Positions 11,411 to 23,059 of a DNA stretch of 64,000 bases are shown here, one piece after another (the first letter of the stretch is position 1; each line of letters opens with the position of its first letter). The DNA is taken from contig OU612074.1 in NCBI GenBank assembly GCA_914767715.1, positions 5,717,501 to 5,781,500 on the forward strand, written 5' to 3'. The notes below the pieces were generated by a model that ran no database searches, was not told the origin of the DNA, and saw only the letters and a program-made list of their open reading frames with translations. The position numbers and the translations under genes are program-made. Source of the stretch: Membranipora membranacea. Its lineage: Eukaryota > Bryozoa > Gymnolaemata > Cheilostomatida > Membraniporidae.

Positions 11411-13430
11411 GGTTTCAAACCCCTAGCAAAAGTCAGTCAATGCCAAACACTGAGATTGTGGTAAGTGATTGGTACCTCATGCTATGAAACTGTAACCTGG
11501 GCGTGCTTTGTTCACAAAATGTATTTCTCAAGTATATGATTGGCTCACATGGATGGAAAGTAGACTCATGATATACTGTCCACTGCCGTGGACATTATTT
11601 AATCTTATTGTCATACTCTTCTTCCACCAATTGACACCAATGTACAAAGCGCCTTGGCATTGTTTGGCTAATCATAATTTTCATCAAGTAATCATAACAA
11701 TATTATGTTGAGGTCAAGTGCGCAAAATGCATCAGTAGTTAGTGAAGCTTCCTTTCAGACTGACACTGGTCATGTTGATGATGACAACGTTTGAAATAAC
11801 GGCAAGTTATTGCCCTATAATCCCATTTATCAATTGCCACTTGATTTTGCAGTACAGATAACAATTGGTGAAAGTCATATTTCTCTTCAGCTGAAATTCG
11901 ACTCATAATCACATATCATATGACAGTGAACAGCTAACAGTTCAAACACCCCGGCGTAAGTGGAGTGCTAGCAATGCCTCGCCTTGCAATAATGAGCAAT
12001 ATTTTTGAATTCAAAATAAGTTCATTTTGCACGAACACATTGTTTAGTCTAAAAATACACACAAGCTTCGATTCCGAGATTACTTCAAAAACACTTAAAG
12101 CATAGCCAGCTGTCAAATAATTGTATATAACTAAATGTCTCTATGCATCTAGCTGTTAAAAACCGAGATAAACCTAGTACATGAACCCCTACCGCTGTCA
12201 TTACAATGACAAGAACCAGACTATAGTGATATCAGGGTTGGGAATGGAAAAAGAATATGAAATTCCCCTTGAGAATGGGAAATCCAATGCATCATCAACC
12301 AGTTGTACAGTTAGCATGACAGGTGAAAGTTACATTGATTGATGAGCTAATTTACAGTTACAATGACTGTGATCATTTTTTAGTAGTATGTTGGTTTCTT
12401 ATTGCGAGTTGTCAATTACAATTGAGCCATTCCTAAAGAACAATTAAAGGTGTCTACCGTCCGCTCTCATTGTGCACAGCAGCGCATTTTACAAACAGGA
12501 TGATGTTTTCGATTGCAGCACAGTATCTGCCCTCAGATTTGAATATTTTGCAGAGTTGTAATTGCATTCATCAATAATCATTATTCTTGCAAGGGTATAT
12601 TGAAATAAACATTGTTAACTGGGATTATGGAGGAGGAGCATTACAATATGTAATATCTTCATTCATTCAAAGATTTTGAATGGTTTGTAGAAACTTCAAA
12701 ACGATCGAAAAACTATTGACAGTGTATTGCCAATATGAACAACGCTGTCATATTCTGACAGCACTTCTCTGACAAATGAAATAGCATCAGACTTCATTTT
12801 GACATCACCAGTCTGCACATGGCTTCACCACACTGTACTAGGCTTCATCGGGCTACACTTGTCTCTGTGAAGTTCCAGGATGTGGACATACTGTCTTGCA
12901 AGCCTGATCATCGTTCCAACTTCCAAAAGATATTTGTGGCATGGTCAAAGTGGAGTTATCATCATTCCTGATGAAAATTAACCAACTTGGTTTAGGAGGT
13001 TATTTTATTCTTATCAAATCTTATAAGTTATGCATTGAGGCAGGAAACATAGTATCTAATATTACAAGATGCCTGATGCCCTTGACATTGAAAAAAACCA
13101 GATTCGTCTTTGGCACCTTATAATCCACAAAACCACAGTTTTGTGTAAATGATAAACACATGTGTATATAAAATAAAAGAAACCAATATCCAGTGCCTCA
13201 TAACACTTTTTTCAAGAAGGGTTATTTTGGAAAATAGAAGAAATGGCTGTATCAAAGTCCTGTCTTCAACCACATATGTGTAGTTAATCCAGTTGCGCAT
13301 GTGCATCTAACATTTTTTTACACATTTTTTGCCTAATATGTGCCATTAAAATTTAAAAAAAAAGAAAATTTAAACAAAGTAACACTTTACCGATCATTCT
13401 CAAGTTATTCTGAGAGCATCAGCGGGAAGG
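11411..13430. other. Non-coding stretch
   Basis: No exon, RNA gene or repeat family recognised. Confidence 0.4.
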
Positions 13431-13565
13431 CGTGGCTGAGTGGTTAGCATGGTTGATTGCAGCATGGAGGCCCAAGTTCAAGTCCTGGTGAGGTCTGACA
13501 TTTGCATAACTTCTCTTTTAATACTTGGTGGATTACTATTACCAACTTCATCATTAAGTTCACGG
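13425..13565 (+). mobile_element. tRNA-derived SINE, copy 1
   Basis: A perfect pol III box A (TGGCTGAGTGG, 13433-13443) is followed 31 bases later by a near-consensus box B (AGTTCAAGTCC, 13475-13485). The body has TCTCTTTTAATACTTGGTGG and ATCATTAAGTTCA, both shared with the copy near 14,340. The head resembles a Ser/Leu-type tRNA, but the stems are incomplete, so it is a SINE head and not a working tRNA gene. Confidence 0.65.
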
Positions 13566-13584
13566 TTGTGACCAAAAGACAAGC

Positions 13585-13640
13585 AAAGAGGTGAGAGGCC
13601 CGGTTCGAATCCCGGTGAAGACGGATCTTTTTTAATACCC
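13585..13640 (+). mobile_element. tRNA-like SINE fragment with consensus box B
   Basis: GAGGCCCGGTTCGAATCCCG carries an intact box B (GGTTCGAATCC) but no box A. It sits at the left edge of the 249-bp tandem duplication, and the last bases of the box B region are part of the duplicated unit. Confidence 0.55.
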
Positions 13641-14108
13641 TATTTGCATCTATATCATGTTTTGTTACATACATACATTACATACAAATATATATTACAT
13701 ACACTTTTATATAACAAACAATTATATAATAAAATATATACAATTATATAATACCTTATATAATAGCAAAATATATATAATTATTCACAATTATGTACCA
13801 TATACAATAATATAATATATAAAATTATAAGATATATGCAATTATACAATATATTATATCCCGGTGAAGACGGATCTTTTTTAATACCCTATTTGCATCT
13901 ATATCATGTTTTGTTACATACATACATTACATACAAATATATATTACATACAGTTTTATATAACAAACAATTATATAATAAAATATAGACAATTATATAA
14001 TACCTTATATAATAGCAAAATATATATAATTATTCACAATTATGTACCATATACAATAATATAATATATAAAATTATAATATATATGCAATTATACAATA
14101 TATTATAT
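13611..14108. repeat. 249-bp unit duplicated in tandem, TA-rich
   Basis: The unit 13611-13859 is repeated at 13860-14108 with only a few substitutions (for example ACACTTTT versus ACAGTTTT). Each unit starts CCCGGTGAAGACGGATC, from the SINE fragment, and continues into TATAATA/ACAATTATATA motifs. Similar TA-rich sequence goes on to about 14,320. Confidence 0.9.
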
Positions 14109-14320
14109 ACAATCATATATAATATACAATTTTATAATTGATTATATATAATGACGTTATATATACAATTATATAATATATACAATGATATGTTAGGCCT
14201 ATATAGAATGATATGTTATTTTCAATTATATATTATGTACAATTATATAATACATAAAATTATATAATATATTATATGCAATTATATATTATATGAAATT
14301 AAATACAATTTACAATTTTA
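14109..14320. repeat. TA-rich low-complexity tract
   Basis: Continuation of ATATA/ACAATTATATAAT motifs with many short palindromes; likely an expansion of the same sequence as the 249-bp unit. Confidence 0.7.
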
Positions 14321-14339
14321 ATGATACCACCGATTAACA

Positions 14340-14490
14340 TGTTTGTTGCGCGAGAGGCCCGACTGAGTTCAAATCCCGGTGTAGACAGATTTCATTTACA
14401 TATCATCTCTTTTACTACTTGGTGGTTTAACTTATTTTGGTACCTATTTATTGCTACTTACACCCACTACATCATTAAATTTAACCACCT
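14340..14490 (+). mobile_element. tRNA-derived SINE, copy 3
   Basis: GAGAGGCCCGACTGAGTTCA AATCCCGG keeps a box B-like core, and the body (TCTCTTTTACTACTTGGTGG, CATCATTAAATTTAA) matches copy 1. Box A is lost. Confidence 0.55.
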
Positions 14491-15049
14491 GGATAATTTC
14501 GCACTGAGCTTTGCAAGCTTAAAGTGTAAGACAACCACAAAAGTTATATTTTGATATTTGATGCGTAATGATATACTCCTTCTAATTTTGGATGTTATAA
14601 ATAAATGTTAAATTTGAAAATTTTAATTATCTCAATTACTAACTCTCTTCCACCATTTTGTTTCAGTAACACTAATACCTGTACTCTCCAAACGAATATA
14701 TTATTGGAAAAAAGTGATGTAGAAAGTAATTTCTTTCTAGAATCGAAGCAGTTATCTTTTGATGTGTCAATCTAAATATATAAACATTCATCTCAGTTAC
14801 AAAATCATCTACAAAAACAAAAGTATTGCTTTCAATAACACAATTAAGCGTTTTCTTCGAGATTATAATAGCTTCTCAACTTAATTCAGTTTATTGAAGC
14901 CATGGGGTGGAGGGGCTACTGACTGCCCTGTGGTCCAGATCCAAAGCTTATACCAAGGATTTCTATTGTTGAGTATGTTGCCTACTGGTGAAAGTTAATT
15001 GGATCTTGATACGAATTTAGTGGTGCCAGTGTTGTTTTCTACTTTAAGC

Positions 15050-15120
15050 GGCCCAGTGTGGCTGAGCGGTGGGAGTGTTTGATCCCAGCCCAAGTTAAAA
15101 TTCCGGTAAGGCCAGATTAA
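15050..15120 (+). mobile_element. tRNA-derived SINE head, copy 4
   Basis: TGGCTGAGCGG is a perfect box A. The box B position reads AAGTTAAAATTCC, which is damaged. Related to the copies at 13.4-14.5 kb. Confidence 0.5.
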
Positions 15121-15544
15121 AAAAGCTAGGAGGGAGCATGGGGAGGAGCCACAATTCTAACATGTTTGTTACGTTATATTCTATGGTTGAATTCACTGAA
15201 AATAAATTTGGGGGAGTTCTGCCACATAATAGGACAACGGGACTCCGGCTGTCTAACTCATAGGTGGCATGGAAAGGACAGCCATTTTATTTTTCACTTA
15301 TAATGACATCGCCAATTGGCCATCCATCATAAACTCAATCGTCAACCTGAGTGTATATCATAGAGTTATTATATACTCTAGATGTTTTGGTCCTACTTAA
15401 TTATTGCGAAAGCCATGACACAACGCAATCTGGTTGTGCATGGCTTGTGCCTGTATCATATAACTTATCATTGGGAATATAGGTATCAGGCATGGGAATT
15501 TGGATTTTAAAAGCGCTTATAGCCATTTTTTCGGAAAAATTTTC

Positions 15545-17215
15545 ATATGACACTATGTGGATCACTTGCAGGGATTTTCACTCGCAGCCAGTGGAAATGT
15601 TTCTATGTTTTCCCGTTAAAATAAGCCGAAATCTCAACCGCAAACACATCATTGTGATGAAATAGGAACTGAAAGGGTAGCTCGATTTTTTTCACAGCCA
15701 TTTTCCATCGATATTAGCTGTGTGCTGTCTCTCTTACTTATATAATGTGTTACACACTCAAGGGGCTTATTTTATTTTTGATTCAATGAAGTACAAGCAG
15801 ACTGTGTAAAAGTGATCGGAGGTGTAAAAGTTTGCCACTTGCTTCATTTGCAGTCACAGCGTATATAATTTCCAGATTCAGATTTGCTCTTCAGATATTA
15901 TTGCTTTATTTGGTGAATTATATTAAGTTTTTTGCTTGGTATGTCAAAGTAGATTGGTGCTAAAATCACTGCAAGTTAATGTGATGATGCTACAAGCCCC
16001 TAATGCTCATCAGCTTACTTTCTGACTGATGGAGACTCAAAGGTGTTAGAAATTCTAACTCCGCTTGTTTCAAAGGAGTTACCAATTGATCACGACAATG
16101 TTGTTTCTACTTCACTGTTGCTCAAAAGCTTACATAAAACGTGTATCATCCGCTATGCAAATGCACACCAATATACTTCAACCTCAAATATTTCAAACAT
16201 TACTGAACTATCATAAAGTGTAAAAAATTATTGTATATGATGCTGATGTTTTCATTTACAAATGAACAACCATCAGAGAAAATGGCATCACAGATACCCC
16301 CCTCTCCCTGAACCAAATGATCTCTGAGTATGGTGAGAATCAGAAATATCTGTAAAATTAAAAATTTCACACCGGTGGGAGAGTGAAATTATATCGGCTT
16401 TCTCAGTACTAATAATTTATAGCCACGTTAATATCAGTCTTGTGGGTAGAACTTTCTGGAAGTTGGTAGAATGCAAAGGTGAGTGCAAATTGAAATATTT
16501 GGACCGATGATATATATAACATTGGTTAAAACATTTGAATTCACATTGTATATTATTATATGTACCTAAAGATGAAATATTAATAAAGTCTATAATTACG
16601 CCCTCCGCACCCTTCTCAACTGAAGATTGAAGTTGCGAAAACGAATTATTATGGTGTTATCCATAATGTGTTGCAACTGAATACTGACTGCCATTTTCAT
16701 ACAACTTTCAAGTATAAGTGAGGGAATTTGAGAAAATCTAGAGCCAATCTGGACAAGAATGTTTCTTGAGTTGACCATTCGATGTTTCTTGATATTCAGC
16801 GACGCAGCAGAAAGCTTTATGCATTCATTTATTTAACCTGCTGTGTTTGCTTGAATAGTTTCGGCAATCCAAAAATGAGTGGCCACCCAGGAGGGGGAAT
16901 TAAGAGCTTTTAATGATATAGCCAAATCAAAACCTGAAAATTATTGTACGCCTTGTATAATTGGAAGTCATAATACTGTGCAGATAAAATGAACTCAGTG
17001 AGTGTGTACCACTTTAGTTAGTGAGACAGGACATAGTTAAACTGGCAGTGGCAAAATCCGGCTAGCCAGGTAATTGTAATTTTATCGCGATGATATGTTT
17101 GCGGTTGAGATTTTGGTGTTTAATGAGTATAACACAAATCTTTTTGTCCCCTGACTGCTAAAGAGATCACTTGCAAGTCATCTAATAGTGTGATATGAAA
17201 AGTTTTACAAAAATA
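15545..17215. repeat. Inverted repeat pair (15,545-15,660 and 17,085-17,215)
   Basis: CTCAACCGCAAACA at about 15,638 appears as its complement TGTTTGCGGTTGAG at 17,097, and TTTTCATATGACACTAT at 15,540 matches the complement of ATAGTGTGATATGAAAA near 17,187. A further shared block (AGTGAT(C/T)GGAGGTG) lies outside in one copy and inside in the other. Remains of a DNA element with rearranged ends are possible. Confidence 0.45.
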
Positions 17216-19049
17216 TTGCTAAAAACGAAAAAGGCAAGCAGCAAACCTTTTCACCTCCAATCACTTTTCCATGGTGTATGGTCTATGGTGTATATCATCC
17301 ACACCCTTGAAGTTTTGTGGCATTTATGATCAAGGCATTTCCAGTCAGTTTTTTTATTATCAATGCAACTGTAGTAATGGAAATGGAAATTATATCACTG
17401 AGAAACCGTGTTAGATGAAGGAAAAAATTCAACTTCTGTTGAATGACGTTCAGGGCGGGTAACTGGGATCGAATAAATTGTTGCAAAATCTTCAATTAAA
17501 AAAATTGTCCCAAAAAGAAATTTATCTACTTAATCAAATCATCGATTGATGTAATGATAAACTTTCACTCTGTTCTGGGAACATTGCCACAATTTGATGT
17601 GACATTTGAAAAGTAATAAAAAAGGTTAACTCAGCAAATGTTATTATAAAATCAAATTGGAAATCAATTGAATCTGTTCATATTTCGGCCAAGCGCCATA
17701 TTACCTAATTATTTGATACTCTTTCCTCGCGAAGCTAGCGTTGATTGCAATCACAGTTATAAGCACAACATTTTATTGTGCATAAGATAAATAAAGCTTT
17801 AAAAATCTGAATTGGATAGTTGGGCATGTAAGAAGGAGGAATTCAATCAAACAGAAATCTTGGGACCCTGGTCTTACATTTTGACCTAATTGAACAGATA
17901 AAAAAGTGAAAATCAATCGTGGTACAAAGTGTGAGACCATGAAATGAAGAACAACTCTGCTTGTTTTCTATGCAAGCCCTGCGTCATCTATGTTCAGTTT
18001 TTGTAGTCAGTAATCACTGAGTTTCTGAAATTTCCTAATTTGGTAATATGCTAGAACTATTGCAGGATCCTCATCATTCCACATCCGGATGGCTTACTCA
18101 GGCAAATGCAAAGGAGTTTGCATTGCAATAACCATCAATAAAATTGAAAAAGTATCACTTTTATCAATATGTAATATGAAGAAAAACTTGTAATTTGATA
18201 TGGTATATCCAGGTGGTCATGCCTGTTGATATGTGACTTAATATCAGGAGTCACTTCATTTGTTGGGACCAAATGGGTGCCTAAAACACCAACAGTGATA
18301 TTATAAATAAAGCTTGCCAACAAGGATATTCCCTAATTTTAGCAGAAAAATGTAGATCAATATTTTGCTTTGTCATAATTGTATTGATACTTCTCCATGT
18401 GATTCCACGTGCCAGTGTGAATATCATAACTTACGTCGAGCTAGGTATGCTATTGTCTTTGATTGCCTGTCCTGAATAAAAGCCATTTCTGAAAACAAGC
18501 AAGTGTAGTGAGACCCATTACGTGAAGGGTGTTTTATTATTTTCATTCTGTGGACAAGATGTCAAATCGTTCATAATATAATGGCATGATATAGAAGACC
18601 TATGTCACCTCTCCTGAAATATGATCGTCACAGCCCAACAACCAAAACCAGCTGATGAAAAGAGGGATATTTTCAAGAGAATAAACACCATTATTACTTC
18701 AAAGACTCCAAATACCTAATAATACCAAATAATCAATTTTGAAAGGATAATTTGCAGAGATATTTCATTGGTTTTACCGTCTTTCACCTAAAATATAATA
18801 TGGCAGCTGGAAGTACATATAGCCACCCACACTTGAATAACAGTATGTAGTACATTTATTAAGTTAGTTAGATAAAGGTGTGAAATCCTGTATGATTTGA
18901 TTGCAAGATATCAAAGCAAAATATAATATCAAAGCAATAAAGGTTGCGCCTCTTAGAAGTGATAGCCTTTTTTTTGGCATGAATGTGCAATTTAAGTTTC
19001 CTACTAGAAAAACTATTTTTAAGGTGATAAAATATACGAAAAATTTTAT

Positions 19050-19127
19050 TGTCTCCATTCGGGACCTGGATATAATGGCAATGGTGACGGTAACTCAAAC
19101 TTCAGTGGAAAGAACCCATGGGTTTGA
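19050..19127 (+). pseudogene. Gly/Asn-rich exon relic ending NFSGKNPWV
   Basis: The plus-strand frame reads GPGYNGNGDGNSNFSGKN then PWV and TGA (19,125-19,127). The 25 bases encoding the end are almost identical to the minus-strand relic at 3.0 kb. The upstream side runs into AT-rich sequence with no clear acceptor. It is either the last exon of a gene whose other exons I could not find or an isolated duplicated exon. Confidence 0.45.
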
Positions 19128-19480
19128 TATAAAAATAATTATTAAATACATCATATTAGAATATATTTTCAATTTTATGGCTTGAAACAGATGCATTACT
19201 TCTATCATCTTCGGCTGTGAAATGATTGTCTAGATGAAATATTTCTCATCTATAAATATTTGATGATTGAGTTATGAAATTGCAATTATGAATAAATATT
19301 AAATATGAATAATAAATAGACACAACCCAATTTCCTTTTGTTCTTCTAAACTGATTCAGAAAGCTGCAAAAGTTCATAGCTATCTCTGACTCATGATCAG
19401 AACACCATGCATCTCACAATAACAACTAAATTACTGAACACAAGCATGCAGGTCAAATGCAAGCATTCTGTTCAATATAT

Positions 19481-19572
19481 TAGGAACAGATTCACGGGAA
19501 TATAAAAATTGTGATTGCTAAGAAATTAGGAACAGATTCACAGGAATATAAACATTGTGATTGCTAAGAAAT
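19481..19572. repeat. 46-bp tandem duplication
   Basis: TAGGAACAGATTCAC..GAATATAAA..ATTGTGATTGCTAAGAAAT occurs twice, at 19,481 and 19,527, with two substitutions. Confidence 0.85.
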
Positions 19573-19678
19573 TGGAGATGACAATGAACCAGCAAAATGT
19601 GATTTGATTTACATATTGATTTATTTATAAGAGAAATCAACAGAGGTTGAAGAGTAGGGACCCACTTTTCTGCCTCAC

Positions 19679-19784
19679 CTTCTCTGCTTGATAGATTGAC
19701 AACCCAGACGGAATCACAGCATCAGTCTCACAAATTTGGTGGTAGCCTCAAGCTTATCAGCTTCTGTTAAGGTTACACTTACAG
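19679..19784 (-). pseudogene. PKVKV family relic 3, 3' part
   Basis: The minus-strand frame reads VSVTLTEADKLEATTKFV then RLML and TGA at 19,714-19,716, followed by a GTGAGG donor at 19,678. The same frame is kept in relic 9 (VCVSVTEAGKLKATTKFV). The 5' part of this copy is most likely the segment at 24,199-24,280, 4.4 kb upstream on the same strand. The gap is filled by transposon relics, so the gene is interrupted. The C-terminal sequence differs from the NPKPAPKAHYS end of the intact members, which marks a second subfamily. Confidence 0.5.
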
Positions 19785-21212
19785 GTACATCGTAGCTTTA
19801 GTTTTCAGCGTCTTTCTTGATCAGTACGAAGACTTGTTTTTAAAACGTTAACCAAAATTTGCTATATAAAGAAGGGTAATAATTTTACACTCTTCCTTAG
19901 TCTCGAGTATCACTTAATACCAGGAATCAATCAGGAATATTCTGTTTGGGCTGCGCCCGAAACTCAATACCATTGAGATGAAACAGGATAAATGATTATT
20001 TTTAGAGAATCAACTAGTACTTGATCTACTAATTGGACCTTATACTATTGGTGGCGATGACCATATGTTTTCTGACCGACAAACAGACATATTCCACCTC
20101 CACTCTGCCAGATAAATTACCAAATAATCTTAATTTGTAGATCAATTTGTAGTCAAGTATCAATGTTCTGCTGGTGGATCGCTAACATACAGAAATTTAA
20201 AATTCCTTATATCAACCGGAAATTAAAATTTTAGCATGGACATTTTCAGATTTCAGAGGTGATTTCTTTTCCTGATTTAAGCATTCAAATCAGATTACCA
20301 TATACGACTAGTGTATGGTGTATATCTTTGTCGGAAACCCGGAATATGTAGAACAACCGTCTTAAAGACTATCATACAATATGATGAGTTGACAGGTGCA
20401 GTGGTATTATCAAGGACTCTCGAACCGTTGATCATGTGTGTGAGATCTGCAGCAAGCATCATACTGTTTGATCATCAATTGCTCACTATTAAATGAATAG
20501 TATATTGAATTCATTTTAGATGTGGCATGTGTTACATAGCACACAAATAGCGGCTGATTTACAATGCTGATAGATGGCTGGCACCTTAAAATATTGAGTG
20601 TCAATATATTTCCCATTTTCAATCTTAGAACTTGATCATGTGTAAGACTAAAGTATGTTGGGTGATAAAAATGCATGCTACAAAGTCTTATATTATAACT
20701 TTTTTATAAGTTTGTTACGTTTATGCTGATCTGATCGACAGCCTCCTATGATTGATTGCTCCATACTTAACAAAAGATGAAGCTGTACAACATTTAACTT
20801 CAATGTTTCTAACACAATTATATAGGAACAGCATCTAATTTCATGAACAACCCCATGCAAGGTTAGATTGAAAATTACATAACGCAACGTTGTGAGGCAC
20901 AGCTAGATTTATTTGGCCATAGATTAGGCCATTATACCCTTTTTCTTCTGCAACTTCCCCAGATTTACACGACATGGTATCTTTGTCAGCATCAATAATT
21001 TCTGATCAATCAAACAACACCGAGCATGCATGGTCTCACTCGTTAAAGCTGGAAATTTAAGTAAACATTACTAGCTTTTTAAAAGAAAGAGCAAAAGATA
21101 AACAATGTGAATAAAGTAAATAATAATGACTCTCACTCCATGCAACTGGGAATGCTTTGAGGTGTCAGAGCTGAGCTGGTCATGAAATGATATTGTTACC
21201 AATAATGTGCTT

Positions 21213-21320
21213 AATTAGAGTTAAACACATATAGTAGCATTGTGATTTGCGGATTTGTGTTTTTTAAACAATACACAAATCCCCTAATCACTCTGCAACT
21301 CTACCTGTATGACTCTAATT
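21213..21320. repeat. Foldback element, 108 bp
   Basis: Outer arms AATTAGAGT / ACTCTAATT (9 bp) enclose partly complementary sequence. Inner arms are GTGATT..GGATTTGTGT / ACACAAATCC..AATCAC, pairing fully apart from a 3-base internal loop. A MITE-like foldback or a long hairpin precursor are both possible. Confidence 0.65.
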
Positions 21321-21423
21321 ATACACAGCTAAAATGAATTTCAAAATTATTCGGGTCAATGAACAAGCTTAGAAGTCACTACAAAAATTGGTAAATATAT
21401 GAATTTAGATCGTTTTGTGTTGC

Positions 21424-21890
21424 TGATTGATTGATTGATTTGTATTCTATCACTAACTGTAAAAGTTGCGATTAAAAGGTTGCTGGTTCACATACTCTTC
21501 TTAATTAGAATGAAGTTGCCTTGCATGCAAAAATAGTATTATTAAAAAGTAGTCGAAAATTGTGTTATTAATATAAATGCACATGTGTCATAAAAAGCAG
21601 TCTTTGCCTCAGGCAGTGCGGTATTTAGGGTGTCTAAGTCGACCTGAGGGGCATCGTTCGAAGTAGTTCTGGATAAAGTGTTCGTCATCAGTGAGTATCT
21701 GCATTACACAATTTTTTAGATGAGTGTTAACTAGAGTGTCGAGATCATAATTAAGTTGTAATCCGAGTGAGGAAGCATCTTTAAATATTTTGCGCATGTC
21801 CTTCTTATCTTGTTGATAAATGGCAGGATAGAGGACTGGTAGACAAAACATTATAAGTGAAACAATAAAACTTTTGAAAGCATGCAAGCT
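21424..21890 (-). mobile_element. LINE 3' fragment with (AATC)n tail
   Basis: The minus-strand frame (21,609-21,887) ends with TDDEHFIQNYFERCPSGRLR then HPKYRT. This is the same C-terminal signature (SGRLR.PK.R) as the LINE at 23.1-23.9 kb. Downstream on that strand lies an (AATC)n microsatellite (21,424-21,441), the expected 3' tail. Only the last about 90 codons remain. Confidence 0.6.
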
Positions 21891-22060
21891 AGCGGCTTGA
21901 TACTCAAATACAGAGAGTTTTTAATTATATAAATTGCAGTCAAATTTATTTGTAAATTGATCTTTATCCTAATATAATACAGTACAACGCTCAAATCAGC
22001 CAATCAATATACTACAAGACCGATATCTTCCAGTCTTGCTTGAAAACAAAAGCAACCGTT

Positions 22061-22136
22061 GTCCACGGGTGGGCTTGAACCACCAACCTTTCTATTAACA
22101 GTCGAACGCGCTAACCGATTGCCAAGGCCTGGTGTT
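22061..22136 (-). tRNA. tRNA-Asn(GUU)-like pseudogene
   Basis: On the minus strand, AATCGGTTAGCGCG (D arm), TTCGACTGTTAA (anticodon stem and loop, GTT at 22,097-22,099), AGGTT and a perfect T arm (GGTGG TTCAAGC CCACC) match eukaryotic tRNA-Asn. The 3' acceptor strand CGTGGAC is present. The 5' acceptor strand does not pair with it and the D stem is damaged, so it is a pseudogene or SINE head and not a working tRNA. Confidence 0.65.
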
Positions 22137-22781
22137 GCATCTATAGATGTGCAGATGTATCCAAACATATGTTCCCTTGGTTACCACTACCAAACCAGAC
22201 GGTTGTTGCTCACAACCTTGCAGCTTATCCCTTCCGCTTTTGGATTCAACCCTATCTCAATCAGATTGACAAGCGCAATCTACCCAAATTGTAGGTTTCA
22301 AAGGTTACTATTACCAAACAATTATTTGATACAAGAGCAGTAATAAGACTATGGTCGGAAAGAGTGGTTGCCACCACCTACCTTAATTAGAGGAAAAAGT
22401 CAAAATAAATGAAAATGGAATGACAAAAAAGGCAAGCTTGTTCAAATTGGTAACTGAAAATGAAATTTTGCAGGGGACATAGCAAGCATTCATGTTGCCC
22501 TATTCTGCTGGTACACCTGTTGCCGAACAAACTCTAGAGGCAGGGACATCCGAACATGCTTGAATTTGGACAAAGCCAAGCATGGTTAGCAGCATGAAAA
22601 ATTGCCTATTTTGTAGATACAAACATCGCTTTATTACCATCAATTATTATTATTAATGAATTATTAATTAAAAAAATTAAAATATATTTATATATAACCT
22701 CGAAGAGGATTTGAAAATAAGATAAACGATCCCAAAGATAAAATTATGAAATGCAATAAACGATAAATAACTTGTACTGAC

Positions 22782-22965
22782 TAGGGTGGCGTAGTGGTTA
22801 GGATTCGAGCATCTCAATCTGAGAGTTGCAGGTTCGAATCCCGGTCACTACCCATGCTGCTGAAGGAGGTGAGCTCTCTGGACAATAGCCTAGCTTGCCC
22901 ACTCCTACCTTGTACAGGAGTGCGCTAAATTGAATATGTATATGTATCTATCTTATATTCATGTA
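22782..22965 (+). mobile_element. tRNA-derived SINE
   Basis: Box A TGGCGTAGTGG (22,787-22,797) and box B GGTTCGAATCC (22,831-22,841) both match consensus. GGGTGG at 22,784 can pair with CTACCC after box B. A non-tRNA body follows (GAGGTGAGCTCTCTGG, CCTTGTACAGGAGTGCGCTAAAT). This is the best-preserved pol III promoter in the window. Confidence 0.7.
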
Positions 22966-23059
22966 AAGATTGCTGGAGAGCAGCTAAATAAAAAGTGATT
23001 TACATATTTAATTAAATAAATTCTAAATTGCAATTATCATCTTGTGCTTTTTTAGTTTG

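Larger units (their letters stand above)
14491..19049. other. Non-coding stretch with one SINE relic and an inverted repeat pair
   Basis: Apart from the elements listed at 15,050 and at 15,545/17,085, no exon or RNA gene was recognised over this 4.5 kb. Confidence 0.4.
19180..19860. repeat. Duplicated block, matches 62,880-63,560
   Basis: Direct alignment: CAGATGCATTACTT, TCTAGATGAAATATTTCTC, TTCCTTTTGTTCT(T/C)CTAAACTG and GAATCACAGCATCAGT occur in the same order in both places. After 19,860 the match resumes only at about 24,200, while in the right copy it is continuous. Confidence 0.75.

Noticed and set aside
22059-22343. Plus-strand open frame beginning at 22,059
   Set aside because: It reads across the tRNA-Asn relic in antisense; the first residues are the usual translation of a reversed tRNA.
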